This document shows positions 13,203 through 23,952 of a stretch of DNA of 64,000 bases, in pieces. The position numbers and the translations under genes were made by a program. The DNA is from Prosapia bicincta (Eukaryota > Arthropoda > Insecta > Hemiptera > Cercopidae): NCBI GenBank assembly GCA_036971475.1, contig JBAIZL010000004.1, positions 64,601,753-64,665,752 of the forward strand. The letters run 5' to 3'. Position 1 is the first letter of the stretch; each line of letters begins with the position of its first letter. The notes beneath the pieces were generated by a model. It was not told the origin of the DNA and did not search any database. It saw nothing but the letters and a program-made list of their open reading frames with translations.

Positions 13203-13765
13203 TTGATTTTCAAGGTTTTCGAGGTTTAAATAATGACTTTATAATAAAAGAGTTGGCAGTTGTTAGAAAAGGTGACGGTGAAGAAGCAGAGTGCCAGACA
13301 TTCCTATTTGAGCCGCCGAGTGACTTTAGCGATTTAAGCAAGAATTTGCAGAAGCAAGCGATTTGGCTGGAACGAAATTTACACGGCTTAGCTTGGGATC
13401 AGGGTTTTATATCTTATCACAAGGTAAAGGACATTTTTATTGATTTAAAAATTAATGGTAAAATTTTTGTTAAAGGTGTAGAGAAGCAAACATTTTTACA
13501 AAATTTTTTAAAAGATATTAATGTTACAGTGATAAATATAGAGGACCATAATTGTCCAACATTAAGTATTTTAAAAAAACTTTTTCATAACAATTTTATT
13601 AAAAAGTGTAAATTTAATCATTCAATTAATAATTGTGCTTACATAAATGTGTTCGTTATTAATCAATGGTTGAAATGTGAGACACTAATTAAAGATAGAT
13701 TAAACGCTTATTTTAAGCCAAATGGGACGAAATTACCATATTGCATACATTGCCCCTTTTGTTAA
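13190..13765 (+). CDS. Exonuclease-like (DEDD/RNase H fold?) ORF, no ATG
   Basis: An open frame of about 190 codons whose N-terminus FVVDFQGFRGLNNDFIIKEL has the look of the first motif of DEDD 3'-5' exonucleases, with Gln where the second acidic residue would be. Further on are VKGVEKQTFL, an NIEDHNCP segment and a C-terminal His/Cys-containing CAYINVFVINQWL. I recall similar uncharacterised insect proteins associated with such elements, but cannot check this. The frame contains no methionine at all: the best initiation position (13190) is TTG, and the frame is open only from 13172. It may be a second exon, a start-codon loss, or use of a non-AUG start. Confidence 0.55.
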   Translation: MEFVVDFQGFRGLNNDFIIKELAVVRKGDGEEAECQTFLFEPPSDFSDLSKNLQKQAIWLERNLHGLAWDQGFISYHKVKDIFIDLKINGKIFVKGVEKQTFLQNFLKDINVTVINIEDHNCPTLSILKKLFHNNFIKKCKFNHSINNCAYINVFVINQWLKCETLIKDRLNAYFKPNGTKLPYCIHCPFC

Positions 13766-14168
13766 AAGTTCCTCCCATATAAAAATAAAATTAATTAAAT
13801 AAATTTAGTTAATGAAGAAAAATCTATATTAATTGTATTTCTTTTTTTAACTGAGAAAATAAAAAGTTGTACACAAAAATAGTGTATTTTATTTATAAGA
13901 CCCACTTTCTGTTACCAAATTTATAGGATATAGACAATGGATAATTCATAAAATGCTATTTTGTTTTATCTTTATTAATTTACAAACATTAACATAACAT
14001 AATTTTGTGTTTCCAAAAATTTGTAGGATATAGGATTAAATAACTTTTCACAAAATGCGATTGCTGATTTTTCTTTATTAATCTACAAACATTAACACAG
14101 GAGAATTATTTATCTTTTAACATAATATGGCCATATGCCAACGTATGTAGACCATCTTTACATATATA
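13766..14168. other. Intergenic spacer between convergent genes
   Basis: AT-rich spacer between the plus-strand ORF and the 3' end of the polymerase. It holds an imperfect direct repeat of about 100 bp (from about 13917 and from about 14022, each ending TTTATTAAT-T/C-TACAAACATTAAC). AATAAA words near 13784, 13794 and 13859 could serve as poly(A) signals. Confidence 0.6.
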
Positions 14169-17100
14169 TCAATTATCGTCATCGGGGCTGAGAGCCAATT
14201 TATCAACAGTGACGGTTTGAACTATATGTTTTTTCGATGTAAATGAAATGATTTCTCGCCTGCTTTTAATAAATGATTCTAAACACTTTCTGTAGTCGTC
14301 AAAATTTACAGTCTTAAGCGCTGTTTTAGTGATGCCTTTAGCTTTTTTTTCAATTTTATTTACCGTTCTAAAACTGTATAATTTAGCTCTCAGTCCGATG
14401 AATTCAGACAAACCAACGCCTTTGCATTCGTCTTTGAAACAGCCCAATTTCTTAGCATTATCTCTGAAATAACCTTCAAGATTTTGAGGAAGATCGGACA
14501 TATCAAAATGATTTCTCAAATCATCATTCACCTTAATATCTTTATAGAAATTATCAGTAAAGATTTTATAAAATAAACCATCTGTGTCTAAATACAAAAG
14601 ATTAATTTTTGATTTATAGAAATCTTTCAAAACATCGTAGTGTATTTCGTACATACGTGTTTTACTTATTTCTAAAACCGTAAAACCAATATATATTGGC
14701 TTGTTAAAATAAATCGATTCTTTTTCCAATTCAATAGCGCACAAAGATTCATCGTAGATTATGCAATTCAAAAAGGTGGGTTTCCTAATCAACGCATTCA
14801 ATTTTCTCTCCGAGCTAATTAATTTTAAACTTTTTCTTTTCCTAATATTTTCAATTGTTTTGCCAAACATTGCGTTTATGACAAATTTATAGAAGTCTTT
14901 TTCAAAATCGTTTTTAGCGTTTTGTCTTTTTTTCGTATTAAAGAGAACATACGATGACAACCATGCGCTTTGTTTAAACTGCATAATCCTATGAATCTTT
15001 GTAATTACCAGTCCGTGGCGCAACGCCTGTTTCAAATTAACATAATGACAAATGTAATTCTTTTTTACTTCTAAAGTTGTCAATAATTTAGATTGTTTAC
15101 TGCCTGGCGGACATTTAGTTTCCGGTAGAAATGGCAATTGATTATGATCATCATGCAAGTAGCTAGGATATGCAATATCCACTTCTAAAATATATCCTAT
15201 GGGAGAGTCATCCGCTATAGCCAAAACATCAAACGTATTTATTTCTTTAGACCTTTTCCATTCAAAAGAGGCGTACGGCATGGGTTTTGTCATACTCCAT
15301 CCGTACAAATTTGTTGCATCAATATACATTATATATGACAGAGGTTCGGCTATTTCAAAATCGTCTCCCAATAGGGGGTTATTGGTTTTGCCATATCTAG
15401 TAATACAAGAAGTTATCCCGCCTCTAATACCTTGTTCTATAAATAAAAATTTATCATAATCTGTAAATAAATCTAATTGAATTTGAGTGAATTTGAGCAT
15501 TGCGTCAAACGTTAAACCTGGTAATGTAAAATAATAGGAACAATCTAAATCATAATTTGTTAAAGATAAATCTCTAAAATTTTCAAACACATCACACAAC
15601 AACAATACGTCAGTTAAAAGATACAAATCGCTATATTCGCCCAAAGTTTTACACTTAAAATGTTGCCACACGTTTTGTGCGTGTTTTTATTCATCATCAG
15701 AGATATGGCTGCCTTCTAGCATATTATAAAAATCATTTTTTGTCGGCAATTCGGTTTCTTGCAATTTTTCCCAAGAATCTGTATAATTGTACGGATATAC
15801 ACCTTTTCTAGTCACAAAAGGTATATCGTGTACAGAAAAATGTTTCTTCGTATATTTAAATTTTTCATTTGGCAAATTATTAACTAATTTACTCAGATTT
15901 GTGCTCATAAATTTATATGTATCAATAAATCGTAATGCAATACCATTTTTAGTATTTTTCGAAAATGTAATATACTTCTCGTTTGTGTGTGGTATCACAC
16001 GAATGTCATTTGTATCGCAACCCAATTGTCGGACAATGAAATGACTGTCATAACTAGAGCTGCCGTGTATAAATATAGGCAAGAATTTTTGTTGTTGCCT
16101 CAACAAATTGCACTTACTACATAAAACAGATCTGAATTTACCAGTAATATGACAATGATCTTTAACAGGACTATTAATTAGAGTAAACTGATGGTTACAA
16201 GATTCACATTTATTGGCTGTTTCAAATCTATACTTTTCATCTTCACTTAATTTTCTCATTGATTTATTAGTTTTACATATTTCACCAATATTATTAGCAA
16301 GTTCAATAAGATACGACATAAATTGTTCTGCCGCTCCTAAACCTCTATACACATACGGTTTTTTAGGTAATTTGTCTAAAATTTCGTTCGGCAAAACCAA
16401 ATCAACATCAATAACTAAATATACTGCAAATGACATTGGTTCGTGGATGTCGTTTAATTTGACACACTTACTAATTTTTTTGTTTACCGGTTTCAACAGA
16501 CACTCAAAATCTGCATAAACAACAAAAGGCACTCTGTATTTATAGTGATAATGTTTAAATTTCAAGATACTGTCATCATGCGAAGGCATTTTTATCTTTA
16601 CAGGTTTTGTTTTTTCACACACACTCAAATGATTGTTCAAATTTACATCTTTATTTTTTCCACTATAATGTACTAAACATCTTTTACAAAAAACCAATTG
16701 TTTTGTATGTTTATTGATTTGACTATTCATTAATCTTGAAAAATGTTTAATATAACAATAATGACCCTTTCCCGACTGATTAGTTAACAATAATAAATCA
16801 TAATGATTTTTCTTAATACTCTTACTGATTCTTAACGGATAAATATTATTATTATTACCATCTTGACTTATTGCATAAACGTTTACACTGGTATTTACAT
16901 TAAGTTTTACAAATTTTGAAATCTGACGCAAAGGCGTTGGAAAATCAATACCCTTAAGATTAAATATATTAGACAATTTAAAATAACGATTATTTACTAT
17001 GTTCAAATGTTTGATATCTGTTTTTATATACGGGACTAAAAGTGACCATAAAAAGCATTTATTATCATAAAAATTTTGAGGGTTTATAATTGCCTTTTTA

Positions 17101-17582
17101 TTTTTTATTGAATTAGGTAAAGGCAGATATGAGCTGGGAGCTAGAGGATTAAATTTACTAAATCGAAGTATAATTCGGGTAACCCTATCCAACGACCAAC
17201 CGCTTCCTTTATCTATATATTCTTGCTCCTCGACACATATCTTACAAAATAAATTGTTTAAAATATTGTATAAAATGGAAGTCACAAATACAGGCACATT
17301 TTTTGTTTTGAAATACCTTAATTGTCTTTCTTGCGTCAACAGTTTTATGTAAGAAGCTTCAACCACTATATTGAATTTCAACATATTATAAGTCCTAATC
17401 ATAATGTTAATTAAGCGGATCATTTTCGCTCTAGTGAATATTAACAATAGACAGACATCGCGTATGCTAGAAGTGTTATTTAGTAGGAATGTGTTTAAGT
17501 TTCCTCGGAACGCATGATCAGTTTCTACGAAATCGTCGTCATCATCAACATCCATTGGTGCAACGTTCCCTTTATGGTCCAT
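14169..17582 (-). pseudogene. DNA polymerase B, protein-primed Polinton type, one in-frame stop
   Basis: Family B replicative polymerase of the kind in Polintons, adintoviruses and bidnaviruses. ATG at 17582; the N-terminal frame (631 codons) has the conserved DNKCFLWSLL segment, a Cys/His zinc motif (CKRC...HLSVC), Exo I (YADFECLL, about residue 360), an HNH-like zinc cluster (CESC...DHCH...CSKC) and Exo II (SSSYDSHFIV). A single TAA at 15687-15689 interrupts it; the same phase continues to 14169 with Exo III (EYSDLYLLTDVLLL), motif A (YIDATNLYG), motif B (NAMFGK) and motif C (LYLDTDGLF), where the usual DTDS is DTDG. All domains are otherwise present and in order, about 1,137 codons. It lies 2 nt downstream of the preceding gene's stop. 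The stop suggests a dead copy; readthrough cannot be excluded. Confidence 0.92.
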
Positions 17583-17584
17583 AA

Positions 17585-18613
17585 TTATGATAATAAACGC
17601 CTTTTATGACAAACTGTAATAGAAACAAATCCTAATTTAAAAAAATTTCTTTTTTTATCTAACTTCACAATTTCGTTATTTACATGTTTAATTTTACTGA
17701 TTCTTTCGGCAGCAGTACATATAGTCTCATCAATCATCTTATACAATTCGTCGTCTGACGACTTGACCAGAAAATAAGCTTCCTTATATACCTTCGTCCA
17801 ATACTGAGACTCGCTTACGCACTCTTTTAAATCGCGACAATCAGTTACTTCAACTTTTATAAGGAAACTGCCTTCCTCGCCTGGGGAAATTAATTTCCGT
17901 CTGCTACCATTTTTTTGATATTGCACATATTGTTTAATAACTGTCGGTGCTCTTTTAATTTTTTTAAAAATATTTTCCAATTTTTCTTCGCACTCAGATT
18001 CTGAAGCGGCCTCCGAATCTGAACCGATATCGTCAATATTTGACGAAGGCATATTTTTTTTCAAAATTTTCTTGTTAGATTTTCGTTTTCTATTTTCACT
18101 ATCATTATTACTAAAGTTTAGGTTTGGTAGTAAACCGGAATTATTTCCTTTAACCTCTTCCAAAGCAGGTGGTATACAGGCAAGAGCCCTCTGCACAATT
18201 TGTATAGAAAACTTAACAGGTATTTGAGCTAGGCCAACATTTCCACCCAATATTTCAATAATCTCTTCAATTGTTATTTCTTTGTCTAAATATTTAGGTA
18301 TTTTATACTGCGAATTTACGGTAGAGTGGAAATGTTCATTAAGATTTATATAAATTTCCTTTAAATGTAAATATAATGAGGTGAACCCATTCTCTACAAT
18401 CTTATTTTTTTGTATGTTAATAAAAATAACAGCTACTCCTATTTCCTATTTACTAACGGACGTTAATCCTGCGAGGAATAAAGTTTCAATTAATGCTAAA
18501 AATGTTACTACATTTTTGTCATGTTGACCACCATCTGCAAGTACTTGCTCCTCGTGAGCCACTATTTCCAAATCGACAGTGCCTGCTTGCGACGACGACG
18601 GTTGTGACGACAT
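17585..18613 (-). pseudogene. Unknown gene upstream of polymerase, one in-frame stop
   Basis: ATG at 18613 (protein start MSSQPSSSQAG) opens a frame that meets TAG at 18446-18448 after about 55 codons. It then continues in the same phase, without any methionine for over 80 codons, to a stop at 17585. The downstream part has a basic, nuclear-signal-like cluster (RKRKSNKKILKK), an acidic Ser/Glu stretch (SDSEAASESECEE) and a charged C-terminal domain. No family is recognised. It lies 22 nt after the dUTPase stop and 2 nt before the polymerase ATG, so the three genes form a tight minus-strand block. A role accessory to replication or terminal-protein priming would be a guess from position only. 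Confidence 0.6.
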
Positions 18614-18635
18614 AACTATTAGGAAAAAAAATATA

Positions 18636-19064
18636 TTAATTGAGGCCAGTTGATCCAAAACCCTTATCTCCCCTTTCCGTAGTTTCATCTAAATTAATTA
18701 TTTCAATTAATTTGGGATAAGCACACATCTCACAAATTAGTTGGGCCACTTTATCACCCCGTTTTATAAAAACATCTTTATTTGAATGATTAAATAACAG
18801 AACTTTAAGACCACCCGTAAAATCTTTGTCAATTACCCCTGCACCCACATCTAAAAAATATGTCAATGCGAGCCCAGAACGAGGCGCTATGCGACCATAA
18901 CATTGGGGGGGTGTTTTAATGGCTACATCTGTGTATACTAGACACTTTCCAAATTTAGGCACTACGTAATCATAAGCACTTCTGAGGTCAAAACCGGCTG
19001 CATTTACAGTTGCCTTTTCAGGAGCATAAGCATTTTCGGTCAATTTTGTGTACCCTAATTCCAT
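18636..19064 (-). CDS. dut: dUTPase (deoxyuridine 5'-triphosphate nucleotidohydrolase), intact
   Basis: A 142-residue homotrimer-type dUTPase, the normal length. All five motifs are readable: AGFDLRSA (about 22-29), GRIAPRSGLA (57-66), the GAGVIDKDFTGGLKVLLFN region holding the uridine-binding hairpin with FTG where YRG is usual, RGDKVAQLI, and the C-terminal arm RGDKGFGSTG. It would hydrolyse dUTP to dUMP and pyrophosphate, limiting uracil in newly made DNA and supplying dTTP synthesis. Such genes are common in large DNA viruses and retroelements but are not a standard Polinton gene. ATG at 19064 is clear, and no lesion is seen, unlike its neighbours. Confidence 0.95.
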   Translation of the reverse strand: MELGYTKLTENAYAPEKATVNAAGFDLRSAYDYVVPKFGKCLVYTDVAIKTPPQCYGRIAPRSGLALTYFLDVGAGVIDKDFTGGLKVLLFNHSNKDVFIKRGDKVAQLICEMCAYPKLIEIINLDETTERGDKGFGSTGLN

Positions 19065-20040
19065 ACTGAAATGATATGAAACAAATTATAATTAATATTT
19101 AAAAGCAAATGTAGGAAAAACATTTTTTGACAACTTTTTAGAGAACAAATATTCAAATACTATTTATTAAGACTTTATTTTTTTTTTTGACAATTATAAC
19201 AATGCCAACGAATTACAAAAAGCTCTGATTAAATGAGACTTTATTTTAGAGTCAAATTTCTATACCCTAATTCCTTAATGAAATAATATTTACCTACAAA
19301 ATGATATGAAACAAATTACAATTATTATTTAAAAGCAAATGTAGGAAAAACATTTTTTTGACAACAATGTTAACGAAATGACAATTATAGCTCTGATTAA
19401 ATGAGACTTTATTTTACAGACAAATTTCTAAACCCTAATGAAATATTTAGAAAACACTACGAATTACAAAAAGCTCTGATTAAATGAGATTTTATTTTAG
19501 AGTCAAATTTCTATACCCTAATGAAATAATATTTACCTACAAAATGATATGAAACAAATTACAATTATTATTTGAAAGCAAATGTAGGAAAAAACATTTT
19601 TTTGACAACAATGTTAACGAAATGACAATTATAGCTCTGATTAAATGAGACTTTATTTTACAGACAAATTTCTAAACCCTAATGAAATATTTAGAAAACA
19701 CTACGAATTACGAAAAGCTCTGATTAAATGAGACTTTATTTTAGAGTCAAATTTCTATACCCTAATTCCCTAATGAAATAATATTTACCTACAAAATGAT
19801 ATGAAACAAATTACAATTATTATTTAAAAGCAAATGTAGGAAAAACATTTTTTTGACAACAATGTTAACGAAATGACAATTATAGCTCTGATTAAATGAG
19901 ACTTTATTTTACAGACAAATTTCTAAACCCCTAATGAAATATTTAGAAAACACTACGAATTACAAAAAGCTCTGAATAAATGAGACTTTATTTTAGAGTC
20001 AAATTTCTATACCCTAATAAAATAATATTTACCTGCAATA
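19050..20040. repeat. Tandem array of a roughly 248-bp unit upstream of dUTPase
   Basis: The word ACGAATTAC-A/G-AAAAGCTCTGA recurs at about 19208, 19459, 19703 and 19955 (spacings 251, 244 and 252). Each unit also holds AATGATATGAAACAAATTA, a GCAAATGTAGGAAAAA word and two copies of GCTCTGATTAAATGAGA. The first partial unit begins inside the 5' end of the dUTPase (ACCCTAATTCC), so the array seems to have amplified dUTPase leader or promoter sequence. Confidence 0.9.
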
Positions 20041-20263
20041 TCTTCTTGCAACTAACAGACACTAAGAACTGGAAATTAATTCTGATGGCTCTTACTGACT
20101 CTCAACGTATTTAAACTCTTACGTCAACACCTAATTATGCAGGCTCATTCAATTATTCTAAGATCTGTACTTACATTCACGAGTTCCGCATGCTGTTATT
20201 TATAGTTTAATGACAGTTTAAAATGCTCAACTGCTTGGTCTTTTCCTATTACATCATCAATTA

Positions 20264-20267
20264 TTAA
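20264..20267. repeat. TTAA target duplication, left of piggyBac copy
   Basis: TTAA directly before the terminal repeat CCCTACAACTGGCA; the same TTAA recurs at 22085-22088. Confidence 0.92.
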
Positions 20268-20682
20268 CCCTACAACTGGCAGTCAAAAATCCTGTAGTGG
20301 CGCGGTGTTTTTACCCCACCGTAGAGGCTTTTTTTTAAAATACGTCAAAAAAAAAGTTAAATAATTATAGTGATGTATAATATATCAAATTAATCACAAA
20401 AATGCACAGAATAAAACTATCATAAGGAAATATGTGACTCAACATTTTATTTCCATGGTTACAGCTCTAGAAAAAAAAATTCATATTTTGAAAGCACAAA
20501 TTTTGGTTTTTGACAGTCTATCACTAAGAATCACAAAAGAATACACAAAACTTAACATATACAAAATAAAGCTAACTTTATGTAGAAAAAAAAGGTTCCA
20601 GTCATGTGTACACTTATTTCTAACGGGTAAAAAGTTATATTCACAAACATATATCCAAAACAACACCGAAAAAACGGTCAGT

Positions 20683-21745
20683 TTAGTCGGATTCCTCGGA
20701 TTCAGAGACTTTCCTTTTTTTTACAGACTTAGTAGGCCTGTAAAAGTGCTTCAGTGTTTTGTAACAAATTGGGTGTATGCCTACATTGCATCCAGGGCAC
20801 CAGTATACACTTTTAACCCTCTTTACATCTTTTTTATCTACACAAATTGCACAAACACGGTATTTGCGTACGGGTAAGTGCTCCAAGAAATGTTCCCTAT
20901 TACTAGTATTTTTTGGTAGGCCTACTTACAGACAAATGATAGATGGACTTGTCACTATTGTCTACCCCTCCCATATTGTGATTATATCTGTCAATCATGA
21001 TGGGTTTCACTGCCTGAAGACCAATGCTTGCTTCTTATCATCTTATCCTCAGCATGACAACCGGTACTAATCAAGTAAACTGGTTTACGGCTTTTCTTCT
21101 GTTTATATTTGACCAATAAAACTTTGCCTCTGTTAGGCCTATACCGGTAATAAACACTTTTTTCAATTCCTAAATTCACATTCTTTACATTTACAGGCAG
21201 ATCTTTAGTATTTTTATTGACAGTTCCTGTCAAAAAAGTATTTCTTGAAGCTAGTTCTTGGGCAAGAGGCAGTTTTGTATACCAGTTATCAGTAAAAACA
21301 TGGTATCCCTTATCAAGGAGTTGACAAATTTGCAACCCATTGACAACAACTTTTTGTGTAAAAGGATCATCTCCATTAGCCAAAAAATCTTTCCCACTGT
21401 ATAGTGAAACATTTAGTATATAACTGGAGTCACTATCACATGTCTCAAATTTTTTTATACCGAATCTGCTGTTTTTTCTTAGGTAGGTACTGTATAAATT
21501 TGCAGCGGTTCTTCATGCCTATCAAACTTCCATCTATCGAAATGTTTTGTTTGGGTATGAAATAATTTTTCATTGCAGCATTCATATGATCAAGAAGAGG
21601 CCTAACCTTTTGCCAGGGATCGTAGCCCGGTTGACCCCGACGTCTTCCGGTATTTTTTCTACATCTGAAATGTCACTCCAACTATCAGCATCATCACTAT
21701 CACATTCTAATAGTTCCCTAATGTCACTTGAAGTAAGTTGTCCAT
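20683..21745 (-). pseudogene. piggyBac transposase remnant
   Basis: Read on the minus strand, pieces appear in order but in different phases. First an acidic N-terminus (SDDADSWSDISDVE), then the start of the catalytic core (GYDPWQKVRPLLDH, then ISIDGSLIGMKNR with the first Asp), FTDNWYTKLPLAQEL with the second Asp, MGGVDNSDKS with the third, and the C-terminal Cys-rich domain (VCAICVDKK...YWCPGCNVGIHPICY). The segments before GYDPW and between GGVDNSDK and the Cys domain are far shorter than in full-length enzymes (usually 550-600 residues), so there are two internal deletions plus frameshifts. Confidence 0.9.
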
Positions 21746-21989
21746 GATTATATTACAATAAAACAGATCAACAACCTTAGTGCACAACAAGCAACAAAGA
21801 CGGGAGCATATACGTCAAAAACGTAAACATTACGTCAGCTCACAGCTGTCTGTTTGTCGGGAGATATTTAGCAAGGCCATAGACGTAAAAATATTCTGGG
21901 TGAACATAAAATGAAAGTCCACATCCTTCTGAATCTAACTGTGTAATGTACTACGCAAACTGATTATTAGATGCCGAGAAAAACATCGA

Positions 21990-22084
21990 TTATAAAGCAA
22001 CCGTTCGGTCGCCGTGTAAGACGGCGATGCCACTCCACGTAAAGCGTCTGTCGCCGTCTAATGCGGCGATTGCCAGTTGTAGGG
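21990..22084. repeat. Subterminal inverted motifs at the right end of piggyBac
   Basis: Two short hairpins, GTCGCCGTGTAAGACGGCGA and GTCGCCGTCTAATGCGGCGA, precede the terminal repeat. They may be transposase-binding subterminal repeats. Confidence 0.6.
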
Positions 22085-22224
22085 TTAAAAACACTTGCAT
22101 TAATGCTGTTTATCCTTGACGCTATATTGTAGAAGGCAGTTATTTGAAATAATGTACACAAGAAAAATTACAAACATATTTATTCTCACAGAGCACAATT
22201 ACAAAACGTCTTTACTCCTTCAGC

Positions 22225-23774
22225 TTACAACAATTGCAAAACCAATTTTTTTAATTTATTTAAAACAGAGACATTATTTGCGACGGTGTTTAAACATGTT
22301 ATTCCAAAGACGTCTAAATTATTTTCAATCGTTTGTTGTATATTTTTCGTAAATTCGTTATATTGCACAATAATATTGTTTTTAAAAAAATATAACAATC
22401 CGTTTGTATATCTAAATACAGACTCCATATGGGTCGGTAAAAATGGAAAGTTGTTTGAAATGTAGCCGTATTTCTTGACATGAAATACCTTTTCATCTAG
22501 TTCCAAAAAGTAAATGTCATTGAAAAAGATATAAGTTATGCCCCTATACGAATTCACAACCCCGTGTATTTTCATCTGGCTTCCACCACCCAAAAAGGAA
22601 ATATGTTTCGGGTAATCTTTAACTAATTTTAGAGATGGATATTCTATCATAAATATCTGCTCTTCTGCGAAGAATACAATTTCACCAGATGGTCTCTGAT
22701 AAATAAAATCTATTTTTGTAAAATTCGGTGATAAAAACGGCAACCATTCTATAATTTTTTGAACTTTGTCAACATATTTATTACCCAACATTACTGACCA
22801 AATCCATTTTTCGTGAAATATATACAATTCTTTATTAACAACTAAAAACGTTTTTAGATTTTTCAAATTGCACAAATTCGGCGTAACAACGTCTTCCACT
22901 TTCTTTGTAGGCAAGGTTTTCGGTTTCAATGTAGTTGATGTTATCTTTTTCTTTCCGTATAACGTCTGTATAGCGAAAATGTCGTCTTCTCCAAGATCAG
23001 CCAAATCGCTTTTATAATAAGGATACATGATTGAATCAAAATGATTGGAATGTGATATTCCCAATGCATGTCCTATTTCGTGTATTAAAACATTTAATAG
23101 GAAATGTTTACCTGAACCGCATTTTTTAATATTGTTTTCTAAACACCAATCTGCATCGCTATTTAGATTTCTCGAGTTGATTGGTCTATATGGGGTAAAA
23201 ACGCGTGTCCCAGTAAATTGGCGTCAAGTGGATATGAACAATAATTTGGAGATTTTTCAAACGTGTGCCTGGTCCGTTTAAAGGAAAGTAATATATCCGG
23301 TTGGACCCTATCTTTCACAAAAACCAAATCGGTATGTTTTTCACAAGCGTTAAAAGCCTGTCTTGTTAACTCATTTATTTGGGTCGTTGCTAAAACAAAA
23401 TGATAGCAAAATACTTTTTTACGCCATTTCACATGATGGAGTTTAAAAGGCAGTATAGAGTCTTTAAGACCACATCGCGGTTTTTTCATAAATTCTAAAG
23501 TAGCATTGTCAATTTTTCCATTAGTATTTATATTGTATGTCTCTTGAAAGAGATGTAAAGCATCAGTCACAAATGTTGAATTGATGTTCGCCAAACCAAT
23601 TGATGACGCGTTCAAATATCCAAATTTATGTAAATAACTTACAACAAAATTATAATTCTTATCCGTACAGCTTTTTCCTTTCCCTACACACACATTAGCA
23701 TCAAACAATTCTTCTGTAGCAGGATACGTATTTACAAACGCAATAATCACAAAATATATCATTAGAAAAAACAT
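22225..23774 (-). pseudogene. Matrix metalloproteinase with hemopexin-like tail, one frameshift
   Basis: ATG at 23774 starts a hydrophobic signal peptide (MFFLMIYFVIIAFVN). A propeptide follows with the cysteine switch KPRCGLKD, then a catalytic domain whose zinc site HEIGHALGISH and downstream Met-turn (SIMYP) are plain. The frame from the signal peptide stops at 23163, while the zinc-site frame overlaps it by roughly 20 codons in another phase, so one small indel near 23163-23190 breaks the gene. After a Thr/Lys-rich linker the C-terminal part (about 180 residues) has repeating FLVVNKELYIF, ITYIFFNDIYFLEL and GLLYFFKNNIIVQY segments typical of hemopexin blades. The protein would be secreted and cleave extracellular matrix. 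Viral MMP genes are known in some insect DNA viruses; in a Polinton this is an unusual cargo. Confidence 0.88.
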
Positions 23775-23794
23775 TCTTGTGTTGAACTCGCGGC

Positions 23795-23867
23795 GTTCAA
23801 CGAACTGACAAAATATAACGAAATAATTCGTGATAACCAAATTTCAGTCGTTCAACGAACTGACAAA
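23795..23867. promoter_or_regulatory. Direct repeats upstream of the metalloproteinase
   Basis: GTTCAACGAACTGACAAA occurs at 23795-23812 and 23850-23867, just upstream of the ATG at 23774 on the minus strand. The word contains the partial palindrome GTTCAACGAAC. Promoter role is inferred from position only. Confidence 0.4.
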
Positions 23868-23952
23868 TAATTACAAAATTTCTCTCTTGACTCTGAAAGC
23901 ATTCATGACTCATTTATATGTATATTATTTGTTGCACAAACAATACTACTGA

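Larger units (their letters stand above)
20268..22084. mobile_element. piggyBac-type element, internally deleted, nested in the Polinton
   Basis: Perfect 14-bp inverted repeats CCCTACAACTGGCA / TGCCAGTTGTAGGG (20268-20281 and 22071-22084) flanked by TTAA on both sides define a 1,817-bp insertion. The minus strand codes for pieces of a piggyBac transposase. The perfect ends and intact TTAA suggest a fairly recent insertion, while the transposase is already deleted, so it was probably moved by an enzyme from elsewhere. Confidence 0.93.

Noticed and set aside
15199..16518. Plus-strand frames of 85-101 codons over the polymerase region.
   Set aside because: Antisense shadows of the polymerase gene.
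19050..20040. CRISPR-like array.
   Set aside because: Units are about 248 bp, continuous and without unique spacers; it is a simple tandem array in an animal transposon.
20434..21070. Plus-strand frames of 97-147 codons.
   Set aside because: Antisense to the piggyBac transposase remnant, which has clear motifs on the minus strand.
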